This document shows, piece after piece, positions 36,355-44,888 of a stretch of 64,000 bases of DNA. Positions within the stretch are counted from its first letter, which is position 1. Every line of letters begins with the position of its first letter. Under the pieces are notes generated by a model, which saw only the letters and a program-made list of their open reading frames with translations, was not told where the DNA came from and did no database searches. Source of the stretch: Prado023 sp963788325 (GTDB lineage Bacteria > Actinomycetota > Actinomycetes > S36-B12 > CAIYMF01); the NCBI GenBank assembly GCA_963788325.1, contig CAWBGJ010000001.1:62001-126000 (forward strand), written 5' to 3'. A program made the position numbers and the translations under genes.

Positions 36355-37697
36355 GTGAAGCAGATCCTCGACGCCATCCTCGCCGACGAGCACCGCGAGG
36401 AGGGGTTCGCCGAGATCCCCCTCCCGGCGACCTACCGAGGCGTCACCGTCCACAAGGATGAGGAGAAGATGTTCGCCGGGATGGCGACCCGCGACAAGGA
36501 CCCCCGCCAGTCGCTGCACCTCGACGACGTGCCGGTCCCCGAGCTCGGACCGGGCGAGGCCCTGGTCGCTGTGATGGCCTCGGCCATCAACTACAACACC
36601 GTGTGGACCGCGCTGTTCGAGCCGGTGAGCACGTTCGGCTTCCTGTCGCGCTACGGGCGTTCGCACGCCCTGGCCAAGCGACATGACCTCGCCTACCACG
36701 TCGTCGGCTCGGACCTCGCGGGCGTCGTGCTGCGCACCGGACCGGGCGTGAACGCGTGGAAGCCCGGCGACGAGGTGGTGGCGCACTGCCTGTCGGTCGA
36801 GCTGGAGCAGCCCGACGGGCCACAACGACACGATGCTCGACCCCGAGCAGCGGATCTGGGGCTTTCGAGACCAACTTCGGCGGCCTTGCCGAGGTCGCGC
36901 TGGTGAAGTCCAACCAGCTGATGCCCAAGCCGACGCACCTCACCTGGGAGGAGGCGGCTGCCCCGGGCTCGTCAACTCCACCGCCTACCGTCAGCTCGTC
37001 TCGCCGCAACGGCGCTGGCATGAAGCAGGGCGACATCGTGCTGATCTGGGGCGCGTCCGGCGGGCTGGGGTCCTACGCCACCCAGATGGCCCTCGACGGC
37101 GGCGGCCACCCCGGTCTGCGTGGTCTCCAGCCCCGAGAAGGCCGACATCTGCCGGGCGATGGGCGCGGAGCTGATCATCGACCGCAGCGCTCGAGGGCTA
37201 CAAGTTCTGGAAGGACGAGCACAACCAGGATCCCAAGGAGTGGCAGCGCCTCGGCAAGAAGATCCGCGAGCTCACCGGCGGTGACGACGTCGACATCGTC
37301 TTCGAACACCCGGGCCGCGAGACCTTCGGCGCCTCGGTCTACGTCACCCGCAAGGGCGGCACGATCGTCACCTGCGCCTCGACCTCGGGCTACATGCACG
37401 AGTACGACAACCGCTACCTCTGGATGAACCTCAAGCGGATCATCGGCTCGCACTTCGCCAACTACCGCGAGGCCTACGAGGCCAACCGGCTGATCGACCG
37501 CGGCACTGGTTCACCCGACGCTGTCGCAGACTACCCGCTGGAGCGAGACCGGGCAGGCTGCCCACGACGTGCACCGCAACCTCCACCAGGGCAAGGTCGG
37601 CGTGCTGTGCCTGGCCCCGGAGGAGGGCCTGGGCGTGCGCGACGAGGCCAAGCGCGCCAAGCACCTCGACGCGATCAACAGGTTCCGCGGGATCTGA
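36355..37697 (+). pseudogene. ccr: Crotonyl-CoA carboxylase/reductase, broken by nine single-base indels
   Basis: Starts at GTG 36355 after AGGAGG. The clean first 154 codons open KQILDAILADEHREEGF. From 36817 the frame is lost at nine places: extra bases near 36817-36820, 36863-36865, 37004, 37101-37105, 37191, 37508 and 37540-37542, missing bases near 36967 and 37531. Corrected, it is 445 residues ending NRFRGI, the family length, with IWGASGGLGSYATQMA for NADPH and VDIVFEHPGRETFGASVYV. The enzyme makes ethylmalonyl-CoA from crotonyl-CoA, CO2 and NADPH. All other codons are conserved, which argues for sequence error over an old pseudogene. Confidence 0.88.
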
Positions 37698-37707
37698 GGT
37701 CGTCCAA

Positions 37708-37744
37708 GCGGCACCAGGGGCGCGCGAAGCCTCCCTGGTGCCGC
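37708..37744. terminator. 12-bp perfect hairpin between ccr and hydrolase
   Basis: GCGGCACCAGGG (37708-37719) and CCCTGGTGCCGC (37733-37744) pair fully around a 13-base loop, between convergent genes. Confidence 0.75.
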
Positions 37745-37790
37745 CGGCGCGTTCCGGTATCGGTCCGCGGCATTTACCAGTCCGCTGTGA

Positions 37791-38590
37791 CTACTGCCGC
37801 AGCACTGTGGCCAGCCAGCCGAGCAGGGCGCGAGAGACCGCTTCCGGGTCTCGACCGCGCTCAGGTGCCCTGCCGCGGGGATCTCCACCACGGTCGTCGG
37901 ACTGCCGCCCGAGCGGGCCGCCTCGGCGATGGCCAGGGCATCATGCGTCGGGGAGATCGTGTCCTCCTCGCCGTGCAGCACGAGCACCGGCCGGCCGAAT
38001 CCCGCGATGTCGGACGTGGAATCCGGACGGTCCGCCATCGCTCGCTGCGCCCAGGCGACCCCGGCCGGGGGCTGAGCAGCGATCCAACGACGAACCATGT
38101 CCACGACCTCTTCGGAGTGCGACCGGGTGGTCTGGCCGAGCAGGTTGGGCAGCATCGCCTCCGCCAGCGCAGACGTCGACCCCGATGCCTCCACCGCTTC
38201 AGCCACCGACAGGCGGGTGGCGACCGCTGCCGGCGGGTCGGCCGACGCCTTGGTGTCGGCGAGGATGATGGCGGCCAATCGGTCCGGGTGGCGGCGCAGG
38301 AGGGCCATCGTCACGTAGCCGCCCATGGACAGCCCGCCCACGATCGCCCGCTCTAGCCCGAGGTGGTCCAGAAGGCCGGCAACCTCGTCGGCCATGACAT
38401 CCAGCGCGGGCGCGGCAGCACTCGGGGTGCTCCCGCCGAAGCCGGGCAGGTCGGGCGTGATGACCCGCAAGCCATGCGCGGCGAGATCCGTGCGCTGGGT
38501 GGCCCAGAGCGTGCTGTCGATGGGGAAGGCGTGCAGCAGGACAACCGGATCACCGGTGCCAGTCTCGGTGTAGTGCAGCATGTCGGCCAT
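37791..38590 (-). CDS. Alpha/beta hydrolase, frameshifted near the C-terminus
   Basis: Starts at ATG 38590 (MADMLHYTETGTGDPVVLLHAFPID). The nucleophile elbow is VGGLSMGGYV (about 94-103), the His is in EIPAAGHLSAVE near the end, and VLVLHGEEDTISP supplies the acid region. At 37846-37848 one G (plus strand) is missing: after AVET the true frame reads EAVSRALLGWLATVLRQ and stops at 37791, giving 266 residues; uncorrected, the frame runs on without homology to 37511. Substrate unknown; lactonase or esterase types are likeliest. A 33-bp tandem repeat lies directly upstream of the start. Confidence 0.82.
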
Positions 38591-38596
38591 GGTAAC

Positions 38597-38722
38597 CACG
38601 ACGGGCGCCTCGCGTGGGGGCCACGTTCCCACGACGGGCGCCTCGCGTGGGGGCCACGTTCCCACGACGGGCGGCTCGCGTGGTGGCCACGTTCCACGAC
38701 GGGCGGCTCGCGTGGTGGCCGT
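38597..38722. repeat. 33-bp tandem repeat, about four copies
   Basis: Units beginning CACGACGGGCG start at 38597, 38630, 38663 and 38695; the first three are 33 bases long, the third one base shorter. Units one and two are identical over the core and three and four share GGCTCGCGTGGTGG. It sits six bases upstream of the hydrolase start, in its leader or promoter. The in-frame reading would repeat GTWPPREAPVV, but a coding role is not supported. Confidence 0.85.
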
Positions 38723-38833
38723 CGTGCACCTGGCGTGCCGGCTGAGCCGTAGGGCGGGGTCTGGGTGGGAACGGGCCTTCGGCACCGACCACCGGGCGTC
38801 GCGGCAGGAGTTTCCCAGCCCGCGGGCGACCGG

Positions 38834-38839
38834 TACCGT
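38834..38839 (+). promoter_or_regulatory. -10 box TACCGT, leaderless start for small zinc-binding protein gene
   Basis: TACCGT is followed after 7 nt by ATG 38847. Confidence 0.5.
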
Positions 38840-38846
38840 GTGCGCA

Positions 38847-39125
38847 ATGGGCCGCAAGAACCGCCGTACCCAGGAGGCCCCCGACATGCGTCCGATCGGG
38901 TCGGTGCAGGCCGCGCAGTCCCATCCCGACGGCGACTGGCATGTGCGTCGGATCACCGGCGCAACAGCGACCAAGACCTACCGGTGCCCGGGTTGCCAGC
39001 AGGAGATCCGTCCCGGGACCGCGCACCTCGTGGCGTGGCGGGCCGACCGCCATGACGGTGATGAGTACCGCAGGCACTGGCACACCCCGTGCTGGAACGC
39101 CCGCTCCCGGCGCAGCCCCACCTGA
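38847..39125 (+). CDS. Small protein with a treble-clef-like Cys/His motif, function unknown
   Basis: 92 residues, basic at the N-terminus (MGRKNRRTQEAP). DGDWHVRRITGATATKTYRCPGCQQEIRPGTAHLVAW has a CPGC knuckle at about residue 51-54, and HWHTPCW near 81-87 supplies a His and a Cys, so four zinc ligands are available. It resembles a short actinobacterial family often labelled ATP/GTP-binding without good reason. No P-loop is present. It is a single-gene unit with a leaderless promoter; the 216 bases after it hold no supported gene. Confidence 0.75.
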   Translation: MGRKNRRTQEAPDMRPIGSVQAAQSHPDGDWHVRRITGATATKTYRCPGCQQEIRPGTAHLVAWRADRHDGDEYRRHWHTPCWNARSRRSPT

Positions 39126-39329
39126 CCCGCCGCCCCGGCCACACCACGGGCGGTTCCTCCACCACAGCGCCCCGCAGGGGCCGCTCCCTCGACGCCAGCG
39201 TCGTCCGGTCGACACCCACGAGGAGGAGTCGCAGGATCGGGAGGGGAACGGCGGCGGACGCGGGAGGCGGCAACGGCGCGGATGTGCAGGTGGACGGATG
39301 GACCAGCGGCCGCACTCCCCCAGCGCGCC

Positions 39330-39335
39330 TAGGCT
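39330..39335 (+). promoter_or_regulatory. -10 box TAGGCT, leaderless start for hydrolase gene
   Basis: TAGGCT is followed after 6 nt by GTG 39342. Confidence 0.5.
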
Positions 39336-39341
39336 GGGCGG

Positions 39342-40109
39342 GTGACACGAATCTCGGCCAACTCCGTCCTGCCAGCACGTCGGTATCCGGTCTCCCTTCT
39401 GACCGACGATGGGGTACGACTCGTCGGCGAATGGTCGCTGCCGCTGGACGAGGATCCCTCGGCGGTGATCGTGTTCTGTCATCCGCTACCCACGCACGGC
39501 GGGTCCATGGACAGCCACGTGATCCGCAAGGCGGCCTGGCGGCTGCCGGCGCTCGCGGGGATCGGCGTCCTGCGCTTCAACACGCGGGGCACCTCCGGGC
39601 AGGCCGGCACCAGCGAGGGGTCGTTCGAGGGCAACGCCGGCGAGGGCCAGGACCTCGCAGCCGCGCTGGACGAGGTAGGCATGCAGGGGTTCGTCGACCC
39701 CTGGGCCGTCGGCTGGTCGTTCGGGACCGATGTGATCGTCCGCTGGGGCAACGTGGATCCCGTCGCCGGAGCCGTGCTGCTCTCGCCGCCGGGCCGGTGG
39801 TCCGACGACGCCGACGTGGCCGGGTGGGCGACGTCCGGGCGACCGCTCACCGCCCTCGTGCCCGAACTCGACGAGTTCGCCTCCCCGCAGGACGTCAGCC
39901 GTCGGTTCGCCGGGGTGCCGCAGGCGCACGTCATCGCCGTAGAGAACGCCCAGCACCTGTGGGTCGGCGAGAAGTACGCCCGCATCGCCCTGGACGGGAT
40001 CGTCGATGCGGTCCGCCCGGAGGTCGGGCCGCTGCCCACAGTGTGGCCCGGGCCCATGGACCGCTGGGACGATGTGCCGCCCTTCGCGAACATGGACCAT
40101 CTGGCCTGA
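39342..40109 (+). CDS. Alpha/beta hydrolase
   Basis: 255 residues from GTG 39342. VIVFCHPLPTHGGSMDSHVIRKAAWRL (about 43-69) is the oxyanion area typical of KANL3/Tex30-like and small dienelactone-like hydrolases; GVLRFNTRGTSGQAGTSEG follows; the nucleophile elbow is VGWSFGTDV (about 125-133) and the His is in AVENAQHLWVGE. Substrate is not evident. It is a single unit, convergent with the hydroxyacyl-CoA dehydrogenase fusion; a very strong hairpin separates them. Confidence 0.85.
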   Translation: MTRISANSVLPARRYPVSLLTDDGVRLVGEWSLPLDEDPSAVIVFCHPLPTHGGSMDSHVIRKAAWRLPALAGIGVLRFNTRGTSGQAGTSEGSFEGNAGEGQDLAAALDEVGMQGFVDPWAVGWSFGTDVIVRWGNVDPVAGAVLLSPPGRWSDDADVAGWATSGRPLTALVPELDEFASPQDVSRRFAGVPQAHVIAVENAQHLWVGEKYARIALDGIVDAVRPEVGPLPTVWPGPMDRWDDVPPFANMDHLA

Positions 40110-40128
40110 CCAGGCTGGGGTACGGCAC

Positions 40129-40179
40129 GTTGGTGTGTACGGAATCGACGAATTCCTGGTCGATTCCGTACACACCAAC
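40129..40179. terminator. 21-bp perfect inverted repeat between convergent genes
   Basis: Arms 40129-40149 and 40159-40179 are fully complementary, starting GTTGGTGTGTACGG and ending CCGTACACACCAAC, with a nine-base loop GAATTCCTG. It can end both transcripts, but it is longer and less GC-rich than the other hairpins here and has no T-run, so a mobile REP-like origin is possible. Confidence 0.75.
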
Positions 40180-40187
40180 CGCTAGGG

Positions 40188-41963
40188 CTACTTGGCGTAG
40201 GAGCGGAACCCTCGACCGGTCTTGCGGCCGAGGTACCCGGCGGTCACCATGTGCTCGAGCATCGGGGCCGGGGCGAACCCGGGCTCCCGGAACTCCCGGT
40301 ACAGGGTCTGCTGGATCGCCAGCGATACGTCGTTGCCGACCACGTCGAGCAGGGCGAAGGGACCCATGGGCAGCGCCGCGCCCTGCTTCATCGCGATGTC
40401 GATCTCGTCTGCGGTGGCGTAGTGCGCCTCGAGCATCTTCACGGCGTCGTTGAGGTAGGGGAACAGCAGCGCGTTGACGATGAAACCGGCCCGATCACCG
40501 CAGTGCACGGCGTGCTTACCGGTCTTGGCGCACACCTCGGCCGCCGTGGCCAGGACGTCGGGCGCAGTGGACACGTGGGCCACGATCTCGACGAGCTTCA
40601 TGATCGCCGCCGGGTTGAAGAAGTGCATCCCGACCACGTCGGACGGGCGACTGGTCACCGCAGCCATCTCCACCACCGGCAGGCTGGAGGTGGTGGTGGC
40701 CAGCACCGCGCCGGGCTTGCAGATCTCGTCGAGGTTGGCGAACAGGGTGGTCTTGACCCCGATCTCCTCGACCACGGCCTCGACGACCAGGTCGACGTCG
40801 GCCAGGTCGTCCAGCGACTTGGTTCCGCTGACTCGGGCCAAGGCCTGGGCCTGTGCCTCCTCGGTCAGCTTCCCGCGCTGCACGGCCTTGGCCAGCGAGC
40901 GCTCCAGGGCCGCGCGCACCTGGGCGACCCGCTCATCGGAGCGTGCGACGTAGATCGTTTCGTAGCCCGACTTGATGAAGACCTCGATGATGCCCGTGGC
41001 CATCGTCCCCGAGCCCACGACGCCGACCTTCTCGACGGTGCGGCCGGCACCCAGCGCCCCCTCGGGGCTCGGGGTCTGGGCGTCGGTGACCACCGCGGAC
41101 GAGCCAGGCGCCTCGTAGGTGTAGAACCCGGACCCCGACTTGCGGCCCTTCATCCCCGCAGTGACCATCTGCTTGAGGATCGGTGCCGGGGCATGCAGGC
41201 GGTCCCGGCTCTCCTTGTACATGGTGTCCAGGATCCGGTACGCGGTGTCCAGGCCGATCAGGTCCAGAAGGGCCAGCGGGCCCATCGGGTAACCGCACCC
41301 CAGCCGCATGGCCGCGTCGATGTCCTCGCGTGAGGCGTAGCGGGCCTCGTACATGCTCGCTGCGTGGTTGAGGTAGCCGAACAGCAGTGCGTTGGCGATG
41401 AAGCCGGCCCGGTCCCCGACCACCACCGGCGTCTTGCCCAGCTGCTCGGCGAACTCCACCGCCTCGTCGACAACCTCCTGGGTAGTCACGACGGTACGGA
41501 CGACCTCCATGAACGCCAGCACGGGCGCCGGGTTGAAGAAGTGCATGCCCAGGACGCGATCCGGTCGGCCAGTGGCCACGGAGAGTGCCGTGACCGACAG
41601 GCTGGAGGTGTTGGTCGCGATGATCGCCCCCTCCGGGAGGATCCGGTCGAGGTCGGCCAGCACCGCCCGCTTCACCTCGAGGTCCTCGGTCACCGCCTCG
41701 ATCGCCAGCTCGCGATCGGACAGCTCGGAGACGTCGGTCGTGAAACGAACCCGGCTCAGCGCCTGGGCGTGCTCGTCCTCGGAGAGCTTGGCGCGCTCGA
41801 GAGCACGGCCCATGGACTTCTCCAAGCGCCCGCGCCCCTTGGCCAGGGCCTCCTCGGAGACCTCGACGCCGATGACCTCGACGCCCGCGCGGGCCAGGAC
41901 CTCCGCGATCCCGGCACCCATGGTGCCCAGTCCGACGACGCCCACCTTGCTGATCTGGCCCAT
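40188..41963 (-). CDS. 3-Hydroxyacyl-CoA dehydrogenase, tandem two-domain fusion
   Basis: 591 residues from ATG 41963, preceded by GGGAGGAA. Two complete 3HCDH units lie head to tail (about 1-285 and 305-591). Each has an NAD loop (GLGTMGAGIAE; GSGTMATGIIE), the catalytic MHFFNPAP or MHFFNPAA His, and a C-terminal 3HCDH domain (YPMGPLALLDLIGLDT; LPMGPFALLDVVGND). It oxidises 3-hydroxyacyl-CoA or, in the other direction, makes 3-hydroxybutyryl-CoA. Both active sites look intact, so two substrate ranges in one chain are possible. It is transcribed separately from hbd at 44889. Confidence 0.92.
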   Translation of the reverse strand: MGQISKVGVVGLGTMGAGIAEVLARAGVEVIGVEVSEEALAKGRGRLEKSMGRALERAKLSEDEHAQALSRVRFTTDVSELSDRELAIEAVTEDLEVKRAVLADLDRILPEGAIIATNTSSLSVTALSVATGRPDRVLGMHFFNPAPVLAFMEVVRTVVTTQEVVDEAVEFAEQLGKTPVVVGDRAGFIANALLFGYLNHAASMYEARYASREDIDAAMRLGCGYPMGPLALLDLIGLDTAYRILDTMYKESRDRLHAPAPILKQMVTAGMKGRKSGSGFYTYEAPGSSAVVTDAQTPSPEGALGAGRTVEKVGVVGSGTMATGIIEVFIKSGYETIYVARSDERVAQVRAALERSLAKAVQRGKLTEEAQAQALARVSGTKSLDDLADVDLVVEAVVEEIGVKTTLFANLDEICKPGAVLATTTSSLPVVEMAAVTSRPSDVVGMHFFNPAAIMKLVEIVAHVSTAPDVLATAAEVCAKTGKHAVHCGDRAGFIVNALLFPYLNDAVKMLEAHYATADEIDIAMKQGAALPMGPFALLDVVGNDVSLAIQQTLYREFREPGFAPAPMLEHMVTAGYLGRKTGRGFRSYAK

Positions 41964-42124
41964 GAGTTCCTCCCGAGAACTGACGTGCAACGCCCAAGGG
42001 GTGGCCGGTTCCGGCACTCCCGCGGCCAGTCTGCCACTGGTGATCAGGCCCCCCTGCGCCGGCCCCCGAGTGGCCTCGAGCACCGCGCCGGGGCAGCCGG
42101 ACGGGGGCGCCGGGCACTGCCCGG

Positions 42125-42130
42125 TAGCCT
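42125..42130 (+). promoter_or_regulatory. -10 box TAGCCT, leaderless start for nucS
   Basis: TAGCCT is followed after 6 nt by ATG 42137. Confidence 0.55.
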
Positions 42131-42136
42131 GTCGGG

Positions 42137-42811
42137 ATGCGACTGGTGGTGGCGGAGTGCTCTGTGGACTACGTGGGCAGGCTCTCGGCGCACCTGCCGC
42201 TGGCCACCCGGCTGATCCTCACGAAGGCCGACGGCTCGGTCTCGGTGCATGCCGACGACCGCGCGTACAAGCCGTTGAACTGGATGAGCCCACCATGCTC
42301 GACGCGTGAGGAGGTCGATGACCACGGCGTGGGCACCTGGACAGTGCTCAACCGGGCCGGGGAGCAGCTGATCATCACGATCACGGGAGTCCACCACGAC
42401 TCCAGCCACCAGCTGGGCGTCGACCCCGGCCTTGTCAAGGACGGCGTGGAGGCGCACCTGCAGGCCCTGCTCGCCGAGCAGCCCACAGTGTTCGGCTCGG
42501 CATGGGAGCTGGTGCGCAGGGAGTACATGACTGCCATCGGGCCGGTGGACATACTCTTCCGCGATGACCAGGGCGCGACGGTGGCCGTGGAGGTCAAGCG
42601 CCGTGGGGACATCGACGGCGTCGAGCAACTCACCCGCTACCTCGACCTGCTCAACCGCGATCCGTTGCTCGCGCCCGTGACCGGGGTGTTCGCCGCCCAG
42701 GAGATCAAGCCACAGGCCCGGACCCTGGCCCTCGATCGGGGCATCCGCTGCGTCGTGGTCGACTACGACGCCCTGCGCGGGGTTGACGACCCGGAGTTCC
42801 GCCTGTTCTGA
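42137..42811 (+). CDS. nucS: Mismatch-specific endonuclease NucS/EndoMS
   Basis: 224 residues, full length. The N-terminal part starts MRLVVAECSVDYVGRLSAHLP; the C-terminal RecB-like nuclease has GPVDILFRD and VAVEVKRRGDIDGVEQL, giving the catalytic Asp, Glu and Lys (about 147-170). The end DPEFRLF resembles a beta-clamp-binding tail. NucS cuts both strands at mismatches and takes the place of MutS/MutL in actinobacteria and some archaea, so it is an antimutator. It is leaderless, convergent with ecm, and lies next to acyl-CoA genes as Rv1321 does. Confidence 0.96.
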   Translation: MRLVVAECSVDYVGRLSAHLPLATRLILTKADGSVSVHADDRAYKPLNWMSPPCSTREEVDDHGVGTWTVLNRAGEQLIITITGVHHDSSHQLGVDPGLVKDGVEAHLQALLAEQPTVFGSAWELVRREYMTAIGPVDILFRDDQGATVAVEVKRRGDIDGVEQLTRYLDLLNRDPLLAPVTGVFAAQEIKPQARTLALDRGIRCVVVDYDALRGVDDPEFRLF

Positions 42812-42860
42812 CCCGCCCACCGCCCACGGCGCCAAGCAGAGGGCACCCTCGAGCCCGGCC

Positions 42861-42883
42861 GGACTTGCTGGCGCGGCAAGTCC
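42861..42883. terminator. Hairpin between nucS and ecm
   Basis: GGACTTGC (42861-42868) and GCAAGTCC (42876-42883) pair around a seven-base loop between convergent genes. Confidence 0.6.
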
Positions 42884-42901
42884 CCGAACAGGGCGTGGGG
42901 A

Positions 42902-44887
42902 TCAGACGGACAGTCCGTTGGCGCGCCGGATCGCGGCCACCACCCGGGCCATGACCTCGGTGGCGTCATAGTCCTTGGGCGTGAACACCTCGGCGACACC
43001 CTGCTCGCGCAGCGCGGCGCCATCGCTGTCGGGGATGATCCCGCCGACCACCACGGGCACCTCGCCCATCCCGGCAGCCCGCAGGCCGGCGAGCACCTCG
43101 GGGACCGCCACCATGTGCGAGCCGGACAGGATCGACAGGCCCACGACATGGACGTCCTCGGCGACCGCCGCGGCCACGATCTGTGCGGAGGTCAGCCGGA
43201 TGCCCTGGTAGACGACCTCGAAACCGGCATCGCGGGCACGCACGGCGATCTGCTCGGCACCGTTGGAGTGCCCGTCCAGACCGGGCTTGCCGACCAGGAA
43301 GCGCAGGTGGCCGCCTCCGAGCTCTTCGCCGGTGGCCCGCACCCGCTCCTGCACCGCGGCCAGCTGCTCGTTGCCAGCCACCACACCAGCCACCCCGGAC
43401 ACGCCCGTGGGCGCCCGGTACTCGCCGAAGACCTCCCGCAGGGCCGCCGTCCACTCCCCCACGGTCACACCCGCGTGCGCGCATGCCAGCGAGGCCGGCA
43501 TGAGGCTGCCGCTCCCGCGGGCGGCGTACGTGAGCGTCTCGAGCGCAGCACCGGCACGCTCCTCGTCGCGACCTGCGCGCCATTCCTGGACCGCAGCAGC
43601 CGCCGTGGCCTCGACCTGGGGGTCGATGACCTGGATGGCCGTGTCGAGATCTGCGAGCAAGGGGTTGGGCTCCGAACTCGTGAACCGGTTCACCCCGATG
43701 ACGATGTCCTCGCCGGACTCCACCCGACCGCGGCGGGCAGCGTGCGCCCCGACCAGCGCGGACTTCATGTAGCCGGTGTCTACGGCGGCCACTGCCCCGC
43801 CCATCTCCAGGATCCGGTCGAGCTCCTCGCGGGCGCCGGCGATCAGCTCAGCGGTCTTGGCCGCCACCACGGTGGAACCCTCGAACAGGTCCGGATACTC
43901 CAGCAGGTCGGACTCGAAGGCCAGTACCTGCTGGATGCGCAGCGACCACTGCTGGTCCCACGGCCGCGGAAGGCCCAGGGCCTCGTTCCACGCGGGCAGC
44001 TGGATGGCCCGGGCGCGCGCGTCCTTGGACAGCGTCACGCCGAGCATCTCCAGGACGATCCGCTGCACGTTGTTCTCCGGCTGCGCCTCTGTCAGGCCCA
44101 GGGAGTTGACCTGCACGCCGTAGCGGAAGCGCCGCTGCTTGGGATCCGTGACGCCATAGCGCTGCGCAGTGAGCTCGTCCCAGAGCGCGACGAAGGCGCG
44201 CATCTTGCACATCTCCTCGACAAACCGCACCCCGGCGTTGACGAAGAAGGAGATCCGGCCGACGACCTCGCCGAACCGCTCGGCCGGGACCTGCCCGGAG
44301 TCGCGGACGGCGTCGAGCACCGCGATCGCGGTCGACAGGGCGAAGGAGATCTCCTGGACGGGCGTCGCCCCGGCCTCCTGAAGGTGATAGCTGCAGATGT
44401 TGATGGGGTTCCACTTGGGCACCTCGTTGACCGTGTAGGCGATCATGTCGGTGATCAGCCGCAGGCTCTGTGCGGGTGGGAACACATAGGTCCCCCGCGA
44501 GAGGTACTCCTTGATGATGTCGTTCTGGGTGGTGCCCGACAGGGCGGCCGGGTCGATACCGTTCTCCTCGGCGACGGCCACGTACATCGCGAACAGGTAC
44601 ATGGCCGTGGCATTGATGGTCATCGACGTGTTCATCCGGTCCAGCGGGATGCCGTCGAGCAGTGCGTGCATGTTGCCGATGTGGCTGATCGGCACGCCGA
44701 CCTTGCCGACCTCGCCCCGGGCGAGCTCCGCATCAGGGTCGTAGCCGGTCTGGGTGGGCAGGTCAAAGGCCACTGAGAGCCCGGTCTGACCCTTCTCCAG
44801 ATTGCGCCGGAACAACTCGTTGGACGCCGCAGCCGACGAGTGCCCGGCGTACGTGCGCATCATCCAGGGCTTGTCCTTGGCCGCCAT
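42902..44887 (-). CDS. ecm: Ethylmalonyl-CoA mutase
   Basis: 661 residues from ATG 44887, preceded by GGAGG inside the end of hbd. The N-terminal barrel has KPWMMRTYAGHSSAAASNELFRRNLEKGQTGLSVAFDLPTQTGYDPD, the Ecm/MeaA pattern; methylmalonyl-CoA mutase has TIRQYAGFSTAEESN. SRGTYVFPP keeps the carboxylate-binding Arg. The C-terminal B12 domain (about 525-661) has GLDGHSNGAEQ, LSILSGSH and VVVGGIIPD. It turns ethylmalonyl-CoA into methylsuccinyl-CoA with adenosylcobalamin. One base separates it from hbd, so they are one operon; ccr and epimerase lie 6-9 kb away. Confidence 0.94.
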   Translation of the reverse strand: MAAKDKPWMMRTYAGHSSAAASNELFRRNLEKGQTGLSVAFDLPTQTGYDPDAELARGEVGKVGVPISHIGNMHALLDGIPLDRMNTSMTINATAMYLFAMYVAVAEENGIDPAALSGTTQNDIIKEYLSRGTYVFPPAQSLRLITDMIAYTVNEVPKWNPINICSYHLQEAGATPVQEISFALSTAIAVLDAVRDSGQVPAERFGEVVGRISFFVNAGVRFVEEMCKMRAFVALWDELTAQRYGVTDPKQRRFRYGVQVNSLGLTEAQPENNVQRIVLEMLGVTLSKDARARAIQLPAWNEALGLPRPWDQQWSLRIQQVLAFESDLLEYPDLFEGSTVVAAKTAELIAGAREELDRILEMGGAVAAVDTGYMKSALVGAHAARRGRVESGEDIVIGVNRFTSSEPNPLLADLDTAIQVIDPQVEATAAAAVQEWRAGRDEERAGAALETLTYAARGSGSLMPASLACAHAGVTVGEWTAALREVFGEYRAPTGVSGVAGVVAGNEQLAAVQERVRATGEELGGGHLRFLVGKPGLDGHSNGAEQIAVRARDAGFEVVYQGIRLTSAQIVAAAVAEDVHVVGLSILSGSHMVAVPEVLAGLRAAGMGEVPVVVGGIIPDSDGAALREQGVAEVFTPKDYDATEVMARVVAAIRRANGLSV

Positions 44888-44888
44888 G

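Noticed and set aside
36355..37697. Programmed ribosomal frameshifting in ccr
   Set aside because: Nine shifts in both directions at unrelated sequences cannot be programmed; error or mutation is the only reasonable cause.
38597..38722. Short CRISPR-like array
   Set aside because: Units are directly abutting with no unique spacers, and no cas genes are near.
39126..39341. Possible small gene between the zinc-motif protein and the hydrolase
   Set aside because: Frames here are Pro/Arg-rich continuations of shadow frames with no start signal or likeness to any family.
43115..44776. 553-residue open frame on the plus strand opposite ecm
   Set aside because: Antisense to Ecm with its full set of motifs; no own ribosome site or homology.
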